A DNA stretch of 64,000 nucleotides, from positions 2,094,573 to 2,158,572 of the forward strand of contig JAEMBT020000004.1 in assembly GCA_018873245.2 (NCBI GenBank), written 5' to 3'. This DNA comes from Archegozetes longisetosus (lineage: Eukaryota; Arthropoda; Arachnida; Sarcoptiformes; Trhypochthoniidae). The translations under genes were made by a program, and so were the position numbers. Shown here piece by piece: positions 34,401-54,671 of this stretch. The stretch's first letter is position 1. Each line of letters starts with the position of its first letter. The notes under the pieces are model-generated. The model saw only the letters and a program-made list of their open reading frames with translations. It was not told the DNA's origin and did no database searches.

Positions 34401-34717
34401 CAACTTATAAATAATAACTTATTAGTTATATTCTATCTCCTTATCTGAATAATTTGAAAAGTCAAATATAAATACGTTAACCTATGAAGACCCATAAATT
34501 GCCATCATTCAAAATTGAAGGTCACAACTTTTTATCACGAAATTATTCAATGGAGCAAAAAGTACTGTTAACTTGAAAAATATTTCAAACAATTATATGA
34601 ACATCAGTATTAAGCATATGATCAAAAGCGTAACAAAATATTATCAAAATACGAAAAAAAGTTAGAAATCATTTATACCTGAGTGTATTTGATTTCTGGA
34701 TTTCTATCGGCTGGCAT
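31449..34717 (-). CDS. Cytosolic/mitochondrial-type aldehyde dehydrogenase, seven exons
   Basis: Exons: 34679-34717, 33686-33838, 33255-33536, 32899-32985, 32563-32844, 31933-32215 and 31449-31779. All have GT-AG borders and consistent phases. The product is about 485 residues and oxidises aldehydes with NAD+. Visible motifs: [10 protein letters not shown] near the start, the NAD-binding segment with WNFP and [14 protein letters not shown], the general-base Glu in [10 protein letters not shown], the catalytic Cys in [18 protein letters not shown], and the C-terminal [19 protein letters not shown]. These place it in the ALDH1/ALDH2 group (retinal or general aldehyde dehydrogenases). A one-base deletion in an A run at 32030-32035 shifts the frame, while all residues downstream are conserved in the other frame. 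Every other part is intact, so a sequencing error is the simplest reading. There is no organelle signal at the short N-terminus, so cytosol is likely. Confidence 0.93.
34310..34540 (+). repeat. Second part of segmental duplication copy B, in ALDH intron 1
   Basis: This segment of the first ALDH intron resembles 10850-11100: shared words include ATTACGAT, TTTTGCTA, AACTTATAAAT and ACCCATAAATT in order. In copy A it directly follows the part that here ends near 31180, so about 3.1 kb containing most of the gene lies between the two halves only in copy B. Confidence 0.6.
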
Positions 34718-37700
34718 TTCAAATAATACTCAAAATTTGATTTACTTCAAGATTAAGACTTAACACAACAGAAAAATTACAAAATGTTAACTAAATTTGA
34801 CTCTCAACCTCGAATACGCAATACGTAAGTAACTTGATTGTAAGCCTAGCTTGAATTAAAAGTTGACTCGCACTTGTGATTGCGTCTGAACGAACCAATG
34901 GACTGAGATAAAGTGAATGCAGTGACTGGAATAGAAATAGGAGTAGCAGTACTCGTATGTGGCTTTGAAAGGCTTCATTATATTTCCGTTTTATACACTC
35001 CGATTGCATCCCGGGCTGGGGTTGGATGTCATGTACTATCATCAAGGAACTTATTAAATGTCAATACACTTTTATTGGTACTCCGTTTGAAATGTTTCAT
35101 ATACTCCCTTCTAATTAAACGACAATTTCTCAATTTTTAATAAAAAGTGAATTTTATAATTTTGTGCAATTGAGTTAACTATGAGTTTGTACAGCTAGAA
35201 TGTCAAATTATTTTGAGCTCATATAAGTACAAACGTTAATCTGATTGAAATGAAAGACTGTTTTTTTCACTTCTGTTAAACACTTATGTTTTAAATCGAA
35301 AGCTTTATTAAATGCTGATCAACAGAGCATCAATTTTTTCTCTGGATTAGATTTCTTAGTGATTTTCTTGAATAAGATTTTCAATTGAATGCATTCCAGG
35401 TCAATTATCGATTCTCAGATCTAAAGGCGTAGATCTAAAAGTTGTCTACTAAATAAGTGAATAAAACAAATACGAGTTCTCTCAACCCATAAGTTTCTTA
35501 AACCCATAATTAGATAGAGATTGCTTTGAGTGAGAATCTTATTGATATTGAAGGAATATTCAAGGCCAGAGGTAGTTTGATAAAAGAAACTCTGATTTTG
35601 GCTTAATTGAACAGAAACTACTTGTTCATGAGGCAAATATTAATACGAGAGCGAGACTTATGAACTATGAATTTGAGTAGAGGAAAATCGTTCAGTTTAT
35701 GCACCCAATGCTATTATAGCGTTACATAATAGGAGCAGTAGTTTAAGGCCTTACAAATTGATCTGATATTTGATGTGACAGTAATTGTGCAGCATTTGTG
35801 TGTTGTATAGAGAGACGAAATTTATGATTTAACTAAATATGGACAAAATTTGCACTCAAATTGACTGCTCTTTTCTCTGTTTTACAAGTTGACTATTTTT
35901 ACCCTAACTATTAGCATATGCTAGCAAAAAACAAAATACTTTTCCTTTACTGAGATAGTTGTTTTGCAGACGTTTTTTGACTAACGGACTAATGAAGGTT
36001 AAAACACTTAACTGAAACAATTACATAACCTCTCGAAAGATATTTGGCAATTGAAATGAGTAATCAATATTAAAGCAACTAAAATAATAGCATCCGATTG
36101 AACGCAAAGCAAAAAATTGAAAGTCATTTTTCATTACCTGATTATGTTTTACTTGTGGACTACGTATTGCTTTGTATACTGTTTTCAACATTGCGTCAAA
36201 ATTTTGTTTTGCTTTTTGTCAGAGAACAGAGAACTAACAGAACTTTGAGTTTTGAATTTTTGAATATAAAATTAAGAATTATACCTAACTTGAAAAGTCT
36301 GAATATTATTTAACTAAAGTTTAAGATAGTTTTTACTGATTACAGCCCATTAAGTGACTCAACGTAAAAGTTGTCGAATCTTAAAATTAAATTTTAAGAA
36401 ACAGTTGCTCACTATCTTGAGATAGTAACAATTTCTATGGATACAATCTAAATACATTTATCGTTCTTAAAAAATCAGTCTAAAGCTTCTTTGTTTTTGT
36501 CAATTTTCGGACTCAATACTGTTTTATCGATCATAAAAACTTTTTTTTATGTAATATTATTATGAAATTGTGTCAAAATAAAAAAATCTATTCTTTCTCA
36601 TTATCTTTATTTTTATTGATGCCAGTCATTGATCTAGAATAAAAATAAACTAATTTTTATTTATTAGGTGTGTCAAAAGTTGTTAAAATGAGTGTGATCA
36701 TCTAATTGAATGAGGTTTTCTCTCACTCATTGTTTGTCTAAATTGGATTGAAATGTCAACTATTAAAGTCAATTTTAGTAATAAGACTTTGAGAAGAAAC
36801 TGTGCAAAAGTTGACTCCTTCAATAATCAATTGCTCACTAAAACAACTGTCTGTATAATGGTTCAAAAGTCAATATAACAGTTTCATTTCAATAGTTAGT
36901 ATACAGGTATAGAACGTGTTAGAGGTGGATGTGATCTGTTGTAAGTCATAGTAAGAATTAATTAGTTTGAAACTAAAACAAATTGGAGCTAAAAGAGTGA
37001 AGTGTTAGCAACAACTAAAAGTTCAAGTCTATAAATAGAGTGCACTTTCTTTTAGAGCAAGTCATTAATTATAGACTTATTTTTGGTGTTTGTTGGCGTT
37101 TAAAAATAGATAATTGCAAGTTATGCTAAGTATATGCTAAGCATCGAGAGGATAGAGATTAAGAGATGAACAGTGAAAAAGACTTAGTGAGCCAATCATA
37201 AATAGTTTGAGATTCAGTCTGAAAGCAGTGTTTGGTAAGTATTTTCAATTTGCGCACTCAACTAATATCTGGTTAGTAACAAGTTATTACTATCAAGCTT
37301 AAGTTATTATTCTATTTGCTCAGTTTCGATGATAATATTGCAGATTATTTTCTCCTTCACTGCCTATTAGACATTTGTGAGTCTTTTATTGGCAGGATAT
37401 ATCTCTTTTATCTAACAACTACAATGTTATATACTCGTTCATTATTTTTATATTCTAGTAAGTGTGTTGGGCTTTACATGTTTTTCGTATTTAATACATT
37501 TTAAAAGTTGTACAAAAGTTTCATTCAAAACAACTGTTGGATTATAAAACTATAAACGTTTATTATCTTTTCTTAGTACAAATTTGATAAAAATTCAGTA
37601 TTGTTTGTTTTGTTTTATTGCAATAATTGCATTGTATTAATAACTACTGATTAACTGCAAGCTACATAAATTTCGAGTCACTAATTTAGTGAAGTAGTAA

Positions 37701-38540
37701 CTAGACGCTTATTGAGACTGTTGAGCGTGTTTTTCTACTGTCGATGTAAGTGTTTATCACATCTGTTTTATGAATAAACTCTTTGGCATATTTGACTACA
37801 GCAGTAGTTTTTCATGCATCTAAACATTTTGATTAAATAACTAAAACTAAAGCAATATTCCACTGATCAAATACAAAAAAATGATTTTTAAAGAAATCGA
37901 TAGCAATCCAAGTGTTGGCATATAACTGTACATTTACCTGGCATTGAAAGTTGACTACAGCTAATTTATCGACTAAATGTCTATTCATTAAGATAGAAAA
38001 ACGAGAAAAAACTAGTTGTAAGCTTCTAAACTTGTCTGTAATTTATGTTGCGAATTAGTCAATATTCTAATTTGTTCCTGCTTTAATCCAAGGATTTCTT
38101 GGTTTCCCCTTACAATACAGAGTCTGAAAGCATTTCGGTATTGATTGAGCGAGCAGTTAACTCCTTTTTAAATGTAAAATAAACTGGGTCTGTCGATTTC
38201 TATCAAATTTTTAAGTTTGGTTTGATTTAGTGAACGTGCGATTATTTATAAAAGTAACGCTAACTTCAATTAAGATAAATGTTGTACTATCTGCTAAAAT
38301 GGCAAATTTTATTAATCAAGTTAACTGTTGAAACGTAAACTGGTCCTCTGCTTGCTTCAACTCGTGTATATTTTGTACACGAAAAAGTTGTAAAGTTCAC
38401 ATTGTAAACATTTAAAAATAATCTTTATCAAATCTCAAACTAACAAAAAGTAAAAGCAGCCAATTCTTGACACAATTCTCAAAATACAATGTTATTAAAC
38501 TTTATCTTCTGTACAATTACAGTAAGACCGAAACCAGTGA
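34718..38540. other. Intergenic between divergent ALDH and LRRC58 genes
   Basis: The two genes are transcribed away from each other, so both promoters lie here. A higher-complexity stretch at about 34790-35060 may belong to the ALDH 5' region. The rest is AT-rich, without a convincing ORF, RNA gene or repeat that I can delimit. Confidence 0.4.
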
Positions 38541-41500
38541 ATGGCAGAGGCGTCGAGACCTCGATCCCAATCAAGAGATATCGAACAAGAGTCTAACGCA
38601 TCATCAGATGATTGGGACTATAGATCTCGTTCATCATCGGTCGAATCTGTTCACAACAACATGTTATTCCTGGCTCAACGACAAATGTCTTGCGATAGCG
38701 AGACATCAAGTCTTGACTTATCATATCTTAACCTTGATGTTGCCTCTTGTGGAGCAAATATGACTCAATTCCCCAAAACAATGTCACAATTAACTTATCG
38801 GGTAATCGGTTGACTGATTTTCCACATCAACTGATGGCTTATTCGCAGTTACAAATGCTGGATTTGTCTCAGAATCAGTTGACGACTGTATCGCCTCAAA
38901 TTTGTGAACTAAAAATGTTAAGAACTTTTATTTGCGCAAATAACCAATTGGATGATCAGTCGTTGCCTAAAGATTTTGGTACTACTTTTGCTAACACTTT
39001 GCGTGTCCTTTCATTAGGCGGAAATTTGGTCAGTATTCAAGATAAAAGTTTTGATTTTGGTCCATTTATTCCTACTCATTTATAATTTTTTAGCATTAAG
39101 TTATAAGAGTTTGAAAGTCTTGTCCAAAATATGCTCACTTTAGAAAAAATTAAAAAATGATCTGAAAGTTAGAATTTTTGAGCCAAATATGCGAATTTAG
39201 CCCTAATATAGTATAATTGTTATTTTAATTGAGATTCACATATATGGAGTTCCATTCAACATTGATATTGCTATTTTGATACTTTGAAAATACTGCTAAG
39301 TATTCGATGTGATCGTGCGATCATTAGCCAAAAATAGCATCCAATTGATTTTGTTAAGTCAAGTGTTTTATAGTGAAAAACGTGAACGAAAAATGGTATA
39401 TTAGCGAGTTTAATGTCAATTTAGAATTAAGTAGTTTTTATTCAATCAGAACTACTTAACATTTACTTTAAACTTGATTTAATTATGAAAACTTGTAAAC
39501 ATAAAAACTGAAAATCTAGCTCAAGTTGATTTAGAATTATTTAAGTTAATTTTTTGTGTTTAGTTTGGAAATTGATAAAGAATGATCATATTCTAAAATT
39601 GAGATTAAAGTGCCTTCATATACGTGATAAGTCACGCTATAAGGGAAGGCATAGCAGGAAGAGAAACTCACTTGATATGCCATTCGCCTAGTTGTGCGCG
39701 CTATAACTAAATTTTTAATTGTTATTGCCTTTTATACTAAAAGGATTAAGAATTAATTCTCTAAATATTTGCGTGGGAGTTAGTTTTGCAGAACGGCATT
39801 TTGACCAGTTAGTTTAGCCCAAAAGTTTAATTTCCCTTTTTATCTATTCTCAGTTTAGATCTTGGAAAATTCTCTCTATTTTTCAAAGTTATTACGAAGA
39901 GCTCGAGTTCTAAGAATATAAATTTCGAGTACACACTTGATGTTGTACGTAAAAAATATTTCATTATCGATGTAATAAATTCTGAAAGTTTTTAAGACAG
40001 TATACTGTAAATAGCAGTTGTTAAGCCAGATTAGTAAATACAAAGACTAAAAATCTTATTCAATCATTCAAAATACACGGTTAAATATCTTTCATAACTC
40101 TACCAATAAGTTAAGAGTTGTTTCTTAAGAATTTCAAAATTGAGCTCAAGTATTAATGAAAATGAATCTACAAAATCCAATATTTAATCAAACGTTTTTA
40201 GTCTTGTCTTGCTATTTACTATTGACTATTGGCACTTAAATATTTGATCTAAATCAGTTGATTACTATCAAGTTTTTTATTTTGCAATTAAAGAACAAAA
40301 CTCAAGGTTCAGGGATGAGAAAATTAGTTGTAAAATTGATTTTAACTTGTTTGAGCTAATGTGACTTGCGAAACTGACACCAATCAAATATTTGATGTAT
40401 TGCGATCTGATAGAAATGTTTGCTTGAGAGGGCATCATTTCTTGCTATGCCTGCTTTATTTTAAAAGTGTAACAAATACTAGTAAAAGTTGTGACAAATT
40501 TGAAATTCTTTTTGAAACTTTAATCAGTTTTAATAAGAAATAAGCTAAAAATTTAAAATTCTATAATCGGTAGGGTTTCAATGCAATTATAAGTAACCAA
40601 ATGACCCGTAATTGTTACTGTAAATTATTGATTAAAACTTGTGATGCATATTCATTTTAATAGAATTGCGGCTCTTATTGTACGAAAATAGAGAAATCAA
40701 TTCACACTTACTTTTAGGAATATCTAAAACTTTATGAGTGAATGCGTATGATTTATAGAATAAAAAACATATCTTTTCACTAATTCGGTAATTTTTTCTG
40801 ATCCAACGTTCCTATAGTTTCGAACGATTCCACCACAAATTGTCGAATTAAGATCACTAAAATCTCTATACTTGGGGAGCAATGCTATCGAAACAGTCCC
40901 GCGAGATATCTGTCGTATGGAATCATTACGTTTACTATACCTCGGAGGTAATCAATTAGAATTGTTGCCAGAAGAAGTAGGAAGACTTGAGAACCTAGAA
41001 TCGCTATCGCTTTGCGAGAATAAGTTACGATCACTTCCACACACAATAGTTCAATTAAAGTCATTGAGATCTCTAGCGCTGCATCGCAACCAATTAACAA
41101 CACTACCTCCAGAAATTGTCAAATTAAGAAGCCTCGTAGAGCTGTCATTAAGAAATAATCCACTAGTTATGAGATTCGTTAAAGATATGATGTAAGTTTC
41201 AAATTAACAAGTCAGACGCAAAAAGGGCGTATGAGTTCCACCAAACTTTCATTTTTTTTGACTTGGGTGTTATCTCTCTGTCTAGAGGATTAAAGAGTAG
41301 ATCTAAATAGTGTCAATTTTGAGCATTTTTATGGCAAAATTCTCAACTGTTATATTGCCGATCTGAATGAATGGAAAATTTTGCCATAAAAATGCTCAAA
41401 ATTGACACTATTTAGATCTACTCTTTAATCCTCTAGACAGAGAGATAACACCCAAGTCAAAAAAAATTAAAGCAAATTCATCATTTATGCCTTTTCTGCC

Positions 41501-42395
41501 AAAAGTTGAACCAGTATTTACACAGTTGTCAATTTTGGAATGATTTGCTAAAAAAGGCGTACAAATGACCAAATATGTATGATGCTTACGTCTTTTTTGT
41601 TTAAGCAAAAAATGAAAATTTTTTGACCAATGTTGAAAAATGATGCGCAGGAAAGGCGCATAAGCCATACAGAATTGATGGATGTTGCGCCTTTTTGTTA
41701 TGAAAAAAGTTGAACGCTTATGACTTATATTTGACTTTAATATATATGACTTTAATTTGAATTTGCTAATCTATGATCCCTTTCAGGTACGATCCGCCGT
41801 CACTCATGGAACTAGCAGCTCGTGCCATCAAAATAAATAAATTACACTATGATAGCACTGAATTACCAAAATGTTTGTCAACTTATTTAGATAGCGCCCA
41901 TCGATGCGTGAATCCCAGATGCAAAGGTTTAATTGCACTTATATCTTGTTGATTTGTAATTGAGAGACTATAAAACTGTTCTTCAGTAAGAACGGGATAT
42001 AAAATACTATAAAAACCAAAGCTTATCTTGTTCTTCTCAAAGTGACTTAGTTATATAAGGGTCCGATATTGAAGATAAAAAACTTTGTTCAGGTCTATAT
42101 TCTCTGACATTATTGACTTTAGACTTATCTCTTTTTGATTACGGGGTTTGCTGGCAAACTCATATATTTTTCTTTGATGTCTTTTATAGGCGTTTATTTT
42201 GACTCAAGAGTAGAACACATAAAGTTTGTTGACTTTTGTGGTTCATATCGATTACCACTTTTGCAATATCTCTGTTCCCCTCGATGTTCATCGCAATCAC
42301 CTGCTGTTAACAGAACAAATGGTTCTGACGACGAAGAGGACTATAATAACGAACACGTAACGGAATTTAAGCTCAAAAGAGTACTTTTGGGATAA
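38541..42395 (+). CDS. LRRC58: Leucine-rich repeat-containing protein 58, four exons
   Basis: Exons: 38541-39028, 40818-41191, 41787-41926 and 42190-42395, all GT-AG and in phase. The product is about 400 residues: a disordered Ser/Asp/Arg-rich N-terminus, then a run of leucine-rich repeats (for example LQMLDLSQNQLTTVSPQI, LRLLYLGGNQLELLPEEV, LRSLALHRNQLTTLPPEI). The LRRC58 signature follows: NNPLVMRFVKDM, PPSLMELAARAIK, CVNPRCKG, then VYFDSRVEHIKFVDFCG and LLQYLCSPRC, whose four cysteines probably bind zinc. The family acts as a substrate-recognition partner in ubiquitin ligase complexes. An acidic tail (DDEEDYNNE) follows. In exon 1 one A appears to be missing at 38775-38778; the LRR reading resumes immediately in the next frame. 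Intron 1 (1.8 kb) has nothing recognised; intron 2 carries a foldback. Confidence 0.93.
41252..41465. repeat. Foldback MITE in LRRC58 intron 2
   Basis: Two arms of about 90 bp (41252-41341 and 41376-41465) are almost perfectly complementary; one arm contains GGGTGTTATCTCTCTGTCTA and GGATTAAAGAGTAGATC. They are separated by about 34 bp. Words like AAAGGGCGTATGA (41222) and AGGAAAGGCGCATAAG (41648) flank it outside, suggesting a larger surrounding repeat. It has no ORF. Confidence 0.88.
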
Positions 42396-45249
42396 CGAAA
42401 ACTTTTATTACAAATCTATTTATAAAAAAACTTGTCCGAAGCCTATGGTTTTACGCATCGATATTTAATACTATGCTATAATTTCAAACAAGTGTTTTCA
42501 TAGGCTTTTAATACGATTGTAACTAATACCTAATGAAATGTTAGCTATAAGCTTTCTCTTCTTTCGAAATTAATAAAATTCATATTAATTTTCATTTTGT
42601 TAACTAAGCCTTCGTTGAGATTAATATTTAATTTTGTAAGCATTTTTTAGAGATTTCAGGTATTACTAAAAAATGTTGGTGTTTAAGTGAAAAACAATAA
42701 TAAGTTGATAGTTAAGCAGCTTATCCAATATTTAATTTACAATATAAGTGAAGATAATTTTTTTTCAGATGAATATACAGTACAAACAGTGTGTTTTGTA
42801 TTCATAGTTACATATTTGTTTTGAAAAAATTGTTTCTTAAACATAATCAATAGTTATCTTTAATTAATAATTAATTTACTAAAAGTTTGTGCCACAGTAA
42901 TAGATGTTAAACACAAGTTTGACAATTATATGGAGAAAACAGTTACTTTTGTTCAGTTTTCTTAAAACAACTTCATTGGTAATCATAGAAATGTTAATTC
43001 CATTAAATTCTGACAATATCTTAATGACTGAAATGTTTGAAATGCCCCTAACAATTCACTTGATTTTATTTGAGACAACAACAAATTTGACGATGTTTCA
43101 AACATTTTTCTAGTGATTGGAGCACATTTTTTTTCTTTAAGTTTTTTAAGCACAACAATTTTCAGAGAATACTATCTCAGTAATTGCAATAAAGAACTTG
43201 GAAACTGATTTTTATATCATGTTTTACATACTTTTTACACTTGGTTTGAACTTTTAATTAGCAATAATTGCTTCAAAAATGTGAATGGCCTCCAATTTTG
43301 ACTAATTGAAAAACCGCTAAATTATCATAACTCTCTTTTTGCTCTTTCGAAAACTAAATAAAATAGATTTGAATAAAATAAAATGCACTTCATCCAACAG
43401 ATCACACAATTGATAATCTTCTATTCATAACTGAACATTTTAGTTGGCTTTTAGTGTTGTATTAAAACTGTTTTAGTCAACTTTGTTGTGATTGCAGTTT
43501 ATTTTTGTAATTTGTATTTCGTAATCATCTTATGTTACATACAATTGAATTATTACAACTTTTTGTTCAAAATGAAATCATTTTAACTTAAAGTTCAACA
43601 TTACAACACATCTAACAAAATAAAACGAATAAAACTGACAAAAAGTTGTCAATAATTTATATTTATCTCTCAATTTAAACTTTACAACTTTTTACCTGAA
43701 CTACTCTTACAATGAGTGATATCTTAAATTTTGTTTAGATTTTATACATGTTTTTAGCTCAACTCAAAAATTTGACACTTCGAATGATGCATCGAAAGTA
43801 AAATCAAAATTTACCTAAAAGTAAACATAAGTTTTCACAAAAGTTTTACTTCATTTCGAGACTTTTCTCAACGAATAAAACGTAATTACATGAAAATTTA
43901 AGAGATTTATATTTACATCAATTTCTAGTGAAAAGAAACTTCAAAATAAGTCCCTCTAAACAGTTGAGTGAAACAAATTATGCAAAACTTTATTTGTTTT
44001 GAAAAAACATTCTTATCTTAATTGCGAATGTCTTTTGAAGATTAAAAACTTTTGCTCAACATTTAGATCAACTAAAACTTCATTTTTAAAACAATTGGCT
44101 TCGAAGAAAAATCTCAAAAACAAAAAAACAGTTAGAAACGTGTTTCTAATAAGATGTGTATAAAATGAAACTTTAATTTCAAATTGCAATCAATTTATGA
44201 CTTCTAGTAAAAGGTGTGAAAAGATTTTTAGCTCTAGATTTAAAAAGTGATAGTAAAAGTTCACTTTCTTTACAGACAAATGACAAAAAACATCGACTTT
44301 TGGTGCGTAAAAACATTTGCAAATAGTTTAAAACACATTTTCAACTAAACTTTTCTATCAATAGATGTCTTGCAATTATTTTTCATGTTTTCGGACAAAT
44401 ATATATAAATATCGATATATTTTGAGAACAGAGAGAAATTAAAAGCGATAAAAGTGAGATAAATTACCAAATGATTAGTTTTTACTCTTCAAAATGATCA
44501 TTAGTTGAACAGAATTTAAAAAGTTTTTCCTCAATTAATATAAAATATTTAGTTTTACTTCTGAAATGGTGACACATTTATTTTAGTTACAGTAATGAAA
44601 AAAGAAAAAAAAATAAAAATTACAATTCAATTTAATTTTTAGCTGACTGTTTTACTCTCTGGCTCAACGGATGAGATGTTAATTTAAATTAACGATATTT
44701 TCTGCGCTACTTTGCGATTTTATACAATTTTTAAAAATTTGTTGCACTAGTTATACATCAATGTATCTTGTTTAGACATTCCGATACCTTTTTTCAATCA
44801 AATGTCAGGTTTTTCGGGACTAATAACTAAATCAGAAATCGATGCCAACCAATAAAGAACTTGAAGAGCATTAATGTTAATAATAATCTGTAATATGACA
44901 CACAATGAAGTTTTACATAACTATTTACATAATAGAAAAGAAGACAACAGTCAATTAGTTCTTCAGCTTCTTTTCACTCAATTGTCCAATTAATACAATG
45001 TCCACACTTTTTCCTCAGTCAACCTGATCAACAATTGGTTTGACTTGAGATAAAATTCAATTTCAAGAGCCTTAGCATTGAATTTAAGTGAAAACTAAAA
45101 GAAATGAACTGCTTCTTCTCATCAATTAATGATTTAGTTTTACGTTTTAATAGCCTCCTAAATGTGGAGCTTTCTCTCTCTATTCTCTTTTATATATATG
45201 CAATTAATATATATATTTTTTATATAAATTTATTCTAATTATGTCCATA
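42396..45249. other. Intergenic between convergent LRRC58 and GSK3
   Basis: Very AT-rich, many T/A runs; it would contain both 3' UTRs. A (TA)-rich tract lies at 45191-45235 just beyond the GSK3 stop. No ORF above background. Confidence 0.45.
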
Positions 45250-52349
<7,100 letters not shown>

Positions 52350-54671
52350 TATTTTCAAAAATTAATTTTGAATTTAAATCGACACTCGATTAGAGAAAAT
52401 TTGAAAAAACACTTCAAACGTCTTAAAGTGAAGTCCAGTCAGAGCCTTAAAGACGTTTAAACGACTAATAATTAACTCAATTATTAAAAACACTTTAATC
52501 TTCGATAGACTGATCACTCATTGAGTTATTAGTTTAAAGATTTATTTAAAGGCGTTTTAAATACTATTTAAGAATAATTTTCGTCTGATTTTTAGTAGTT
52601 TTCATTTGAAGACAAGTATTGAGAGCAATGAAAGAGAAGAGAAAAACAGATAAATAAACTCTTTTTTTAGCCATTTAATTACTATTTAATTATAACTAAT
52701 TATCAATTAATTGGATTAATTAAATGCCAACTAATCTCTAATTTTAATCCTAAATGCGATAAAACTGTGTTTAAAATAATGCAATTTTCGTGCAATTTAT
52801 CGGAAAATTCACTTAAAATGTGATCTGATATCAATTTCTTACAGTTTTTTAATCGATTCATAATGAATAGGTTTCTCTCACTTTAAACAAATCAAATTTT
52901 GATACACTCTTCAAAAATACAATATCAAATTCAATGAGAGTCATTTTCAAAATTCATTAAATAAAACCATTAATGATATCGATGAAAAAGTAATATAAAA
53001 AGGGTTTTCATGTGATATCACTTATCATAAATAATAACGTCACTTAATACCAAATCAAATGCAAATTAATTCCTTAAAAATTTATTAGTCATTAAAAAAG
53101 AGCAAAAAAAAGAAGTGCAAAAAGTTGCATTAAAAACAGCATTAAATAATCAGAACTGAAACCACAATAACTGTTTAAAAAGGGAATCAATTATCACAAG
53201 GGGTAGGACTTAAAGGAGCCGTAATTTCTGTGAAACTTCAATAACAGGTGAGTGCGAACATAGGGTTCTCATTCGGCCATATTATAAGCGTTATAGAAAT
53301 TCAGTACTGGTCTGTTATATAGCTATGAGTAATATCATAGTATTTTTTACGTACAGTTAGCGTTAAATACATTTCCAGTAATCATATGATCGCTTTTAGC
53401 GATAGCTCCGTCTGCCAAAGAACTGGTCCGAAGTCGAGACATCGGGTCTGAAAGATTTTGGGCACAAAATATCTTGAAAATTCTAATTGTGATTATCCAA
53501 AAATCTTGTCAATCATGAAGATTTGAATCACATTTGAAAATAATATACACTAGATCTGAAATTTTATCGTATGATAGCTTTACTGATTCTCACTAAATAT
53601 CAATCAATTCACATAATTATTCTTTATTTTTAACACTTATTCACACTCACTTTAGCTGACTCAGGAGTTTAATCAAATTGATTTTGGTTTTAATTTATTT
53701 AGTCTTTTATTTGAAATATGATTTTCAGATTAATTTCAAACCATTTTTTATCGTTAACTCTCTTTTCACATACAGTTCAACTTCAGTGTCATTATAACGC
53801 ATGCGCTCAACAGTTTCTCTTTTTGATTGTTGCTCGACATCAGGTCTAGGTTGTTTGAAAATTCGGTTCACTTTCGGTTTTAATTATTGCTTGCAAGTTA
53901 TTTATATTACCATTTTTCAGCGTAACTTATCTTCAAGTTTTGATCAATTTATAGTTTATTAATTAAACGCTACTAGGCTTTCATTTTAAGACCTTCAGAA
54001 AAATGCACATTTTCCCAAGTACAGTCGGAGTTAGTTAATAGCAACTTTGTATAACTGGTCAATTTTTTTAGTTTTAGACCATCTACTATCTTTTAGAATA
54101 GAAACGTAGTTTTGAACTTTAAATAAAAACAATTCTTGAAAACAATACTTTCAAGTAGTTAAACAATTTTAGGTTTTATAGAACCGAAACATATTGTATG
54201 TGACACTTGCCAACCATCTGTAGATTATCTACAACTCAAATAACAGTCCCACCAATGATATACAAATACGCACAGTATTCCAAGCGAAGATATACTACAA
54301 TAAGTACCAATTGTTCGATTTGAATATAAGACGCTTAAAACTATTTGAATATAAAAACTTTTTAATAGCAAAAATTTTCTATCAATTAAATCATACATTG
54401 ATGTGCGATTTAAAATCAACACAACTAAAGCTAAATCCAGTAAAAAAGAAATTAACATGAACTAAATGAGCTACCTGTTCATAAATGCAACATAAAAATT
54501 CAAAAAACAAAAATATTATAGCTTTATTTACATTAATCTTAATCCTCATCTTCTATAAAAAGTAACAAATGATTGAGCTGAACCTTAATTAACATTAGAT
54601 TAATAAAAGATTATGAATTAAGTAAAAAATTGGCACTTCTTGTATCACAACATTTAATGGCACAAAAATCA
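52350..54671. other. Intergenic, GSK3 upstream region
   Basis: Contains the GSK3 promoter. A higher-complexity segment at 53200-53470 and another at 53760-53880 (around ACGCATGCGCTCAA) stand out from the AT-rich background and could be 5' UTR exons or promoter; no coding or RNA gene is recognised. Confidence 0.4.

Noticed and set aside
53200..53470. Candidate structural RNA or tRNA in the high-complexity patch
   Set aside because: No T-loop, acceptor pairing or other RNA hallmark could be drawn.
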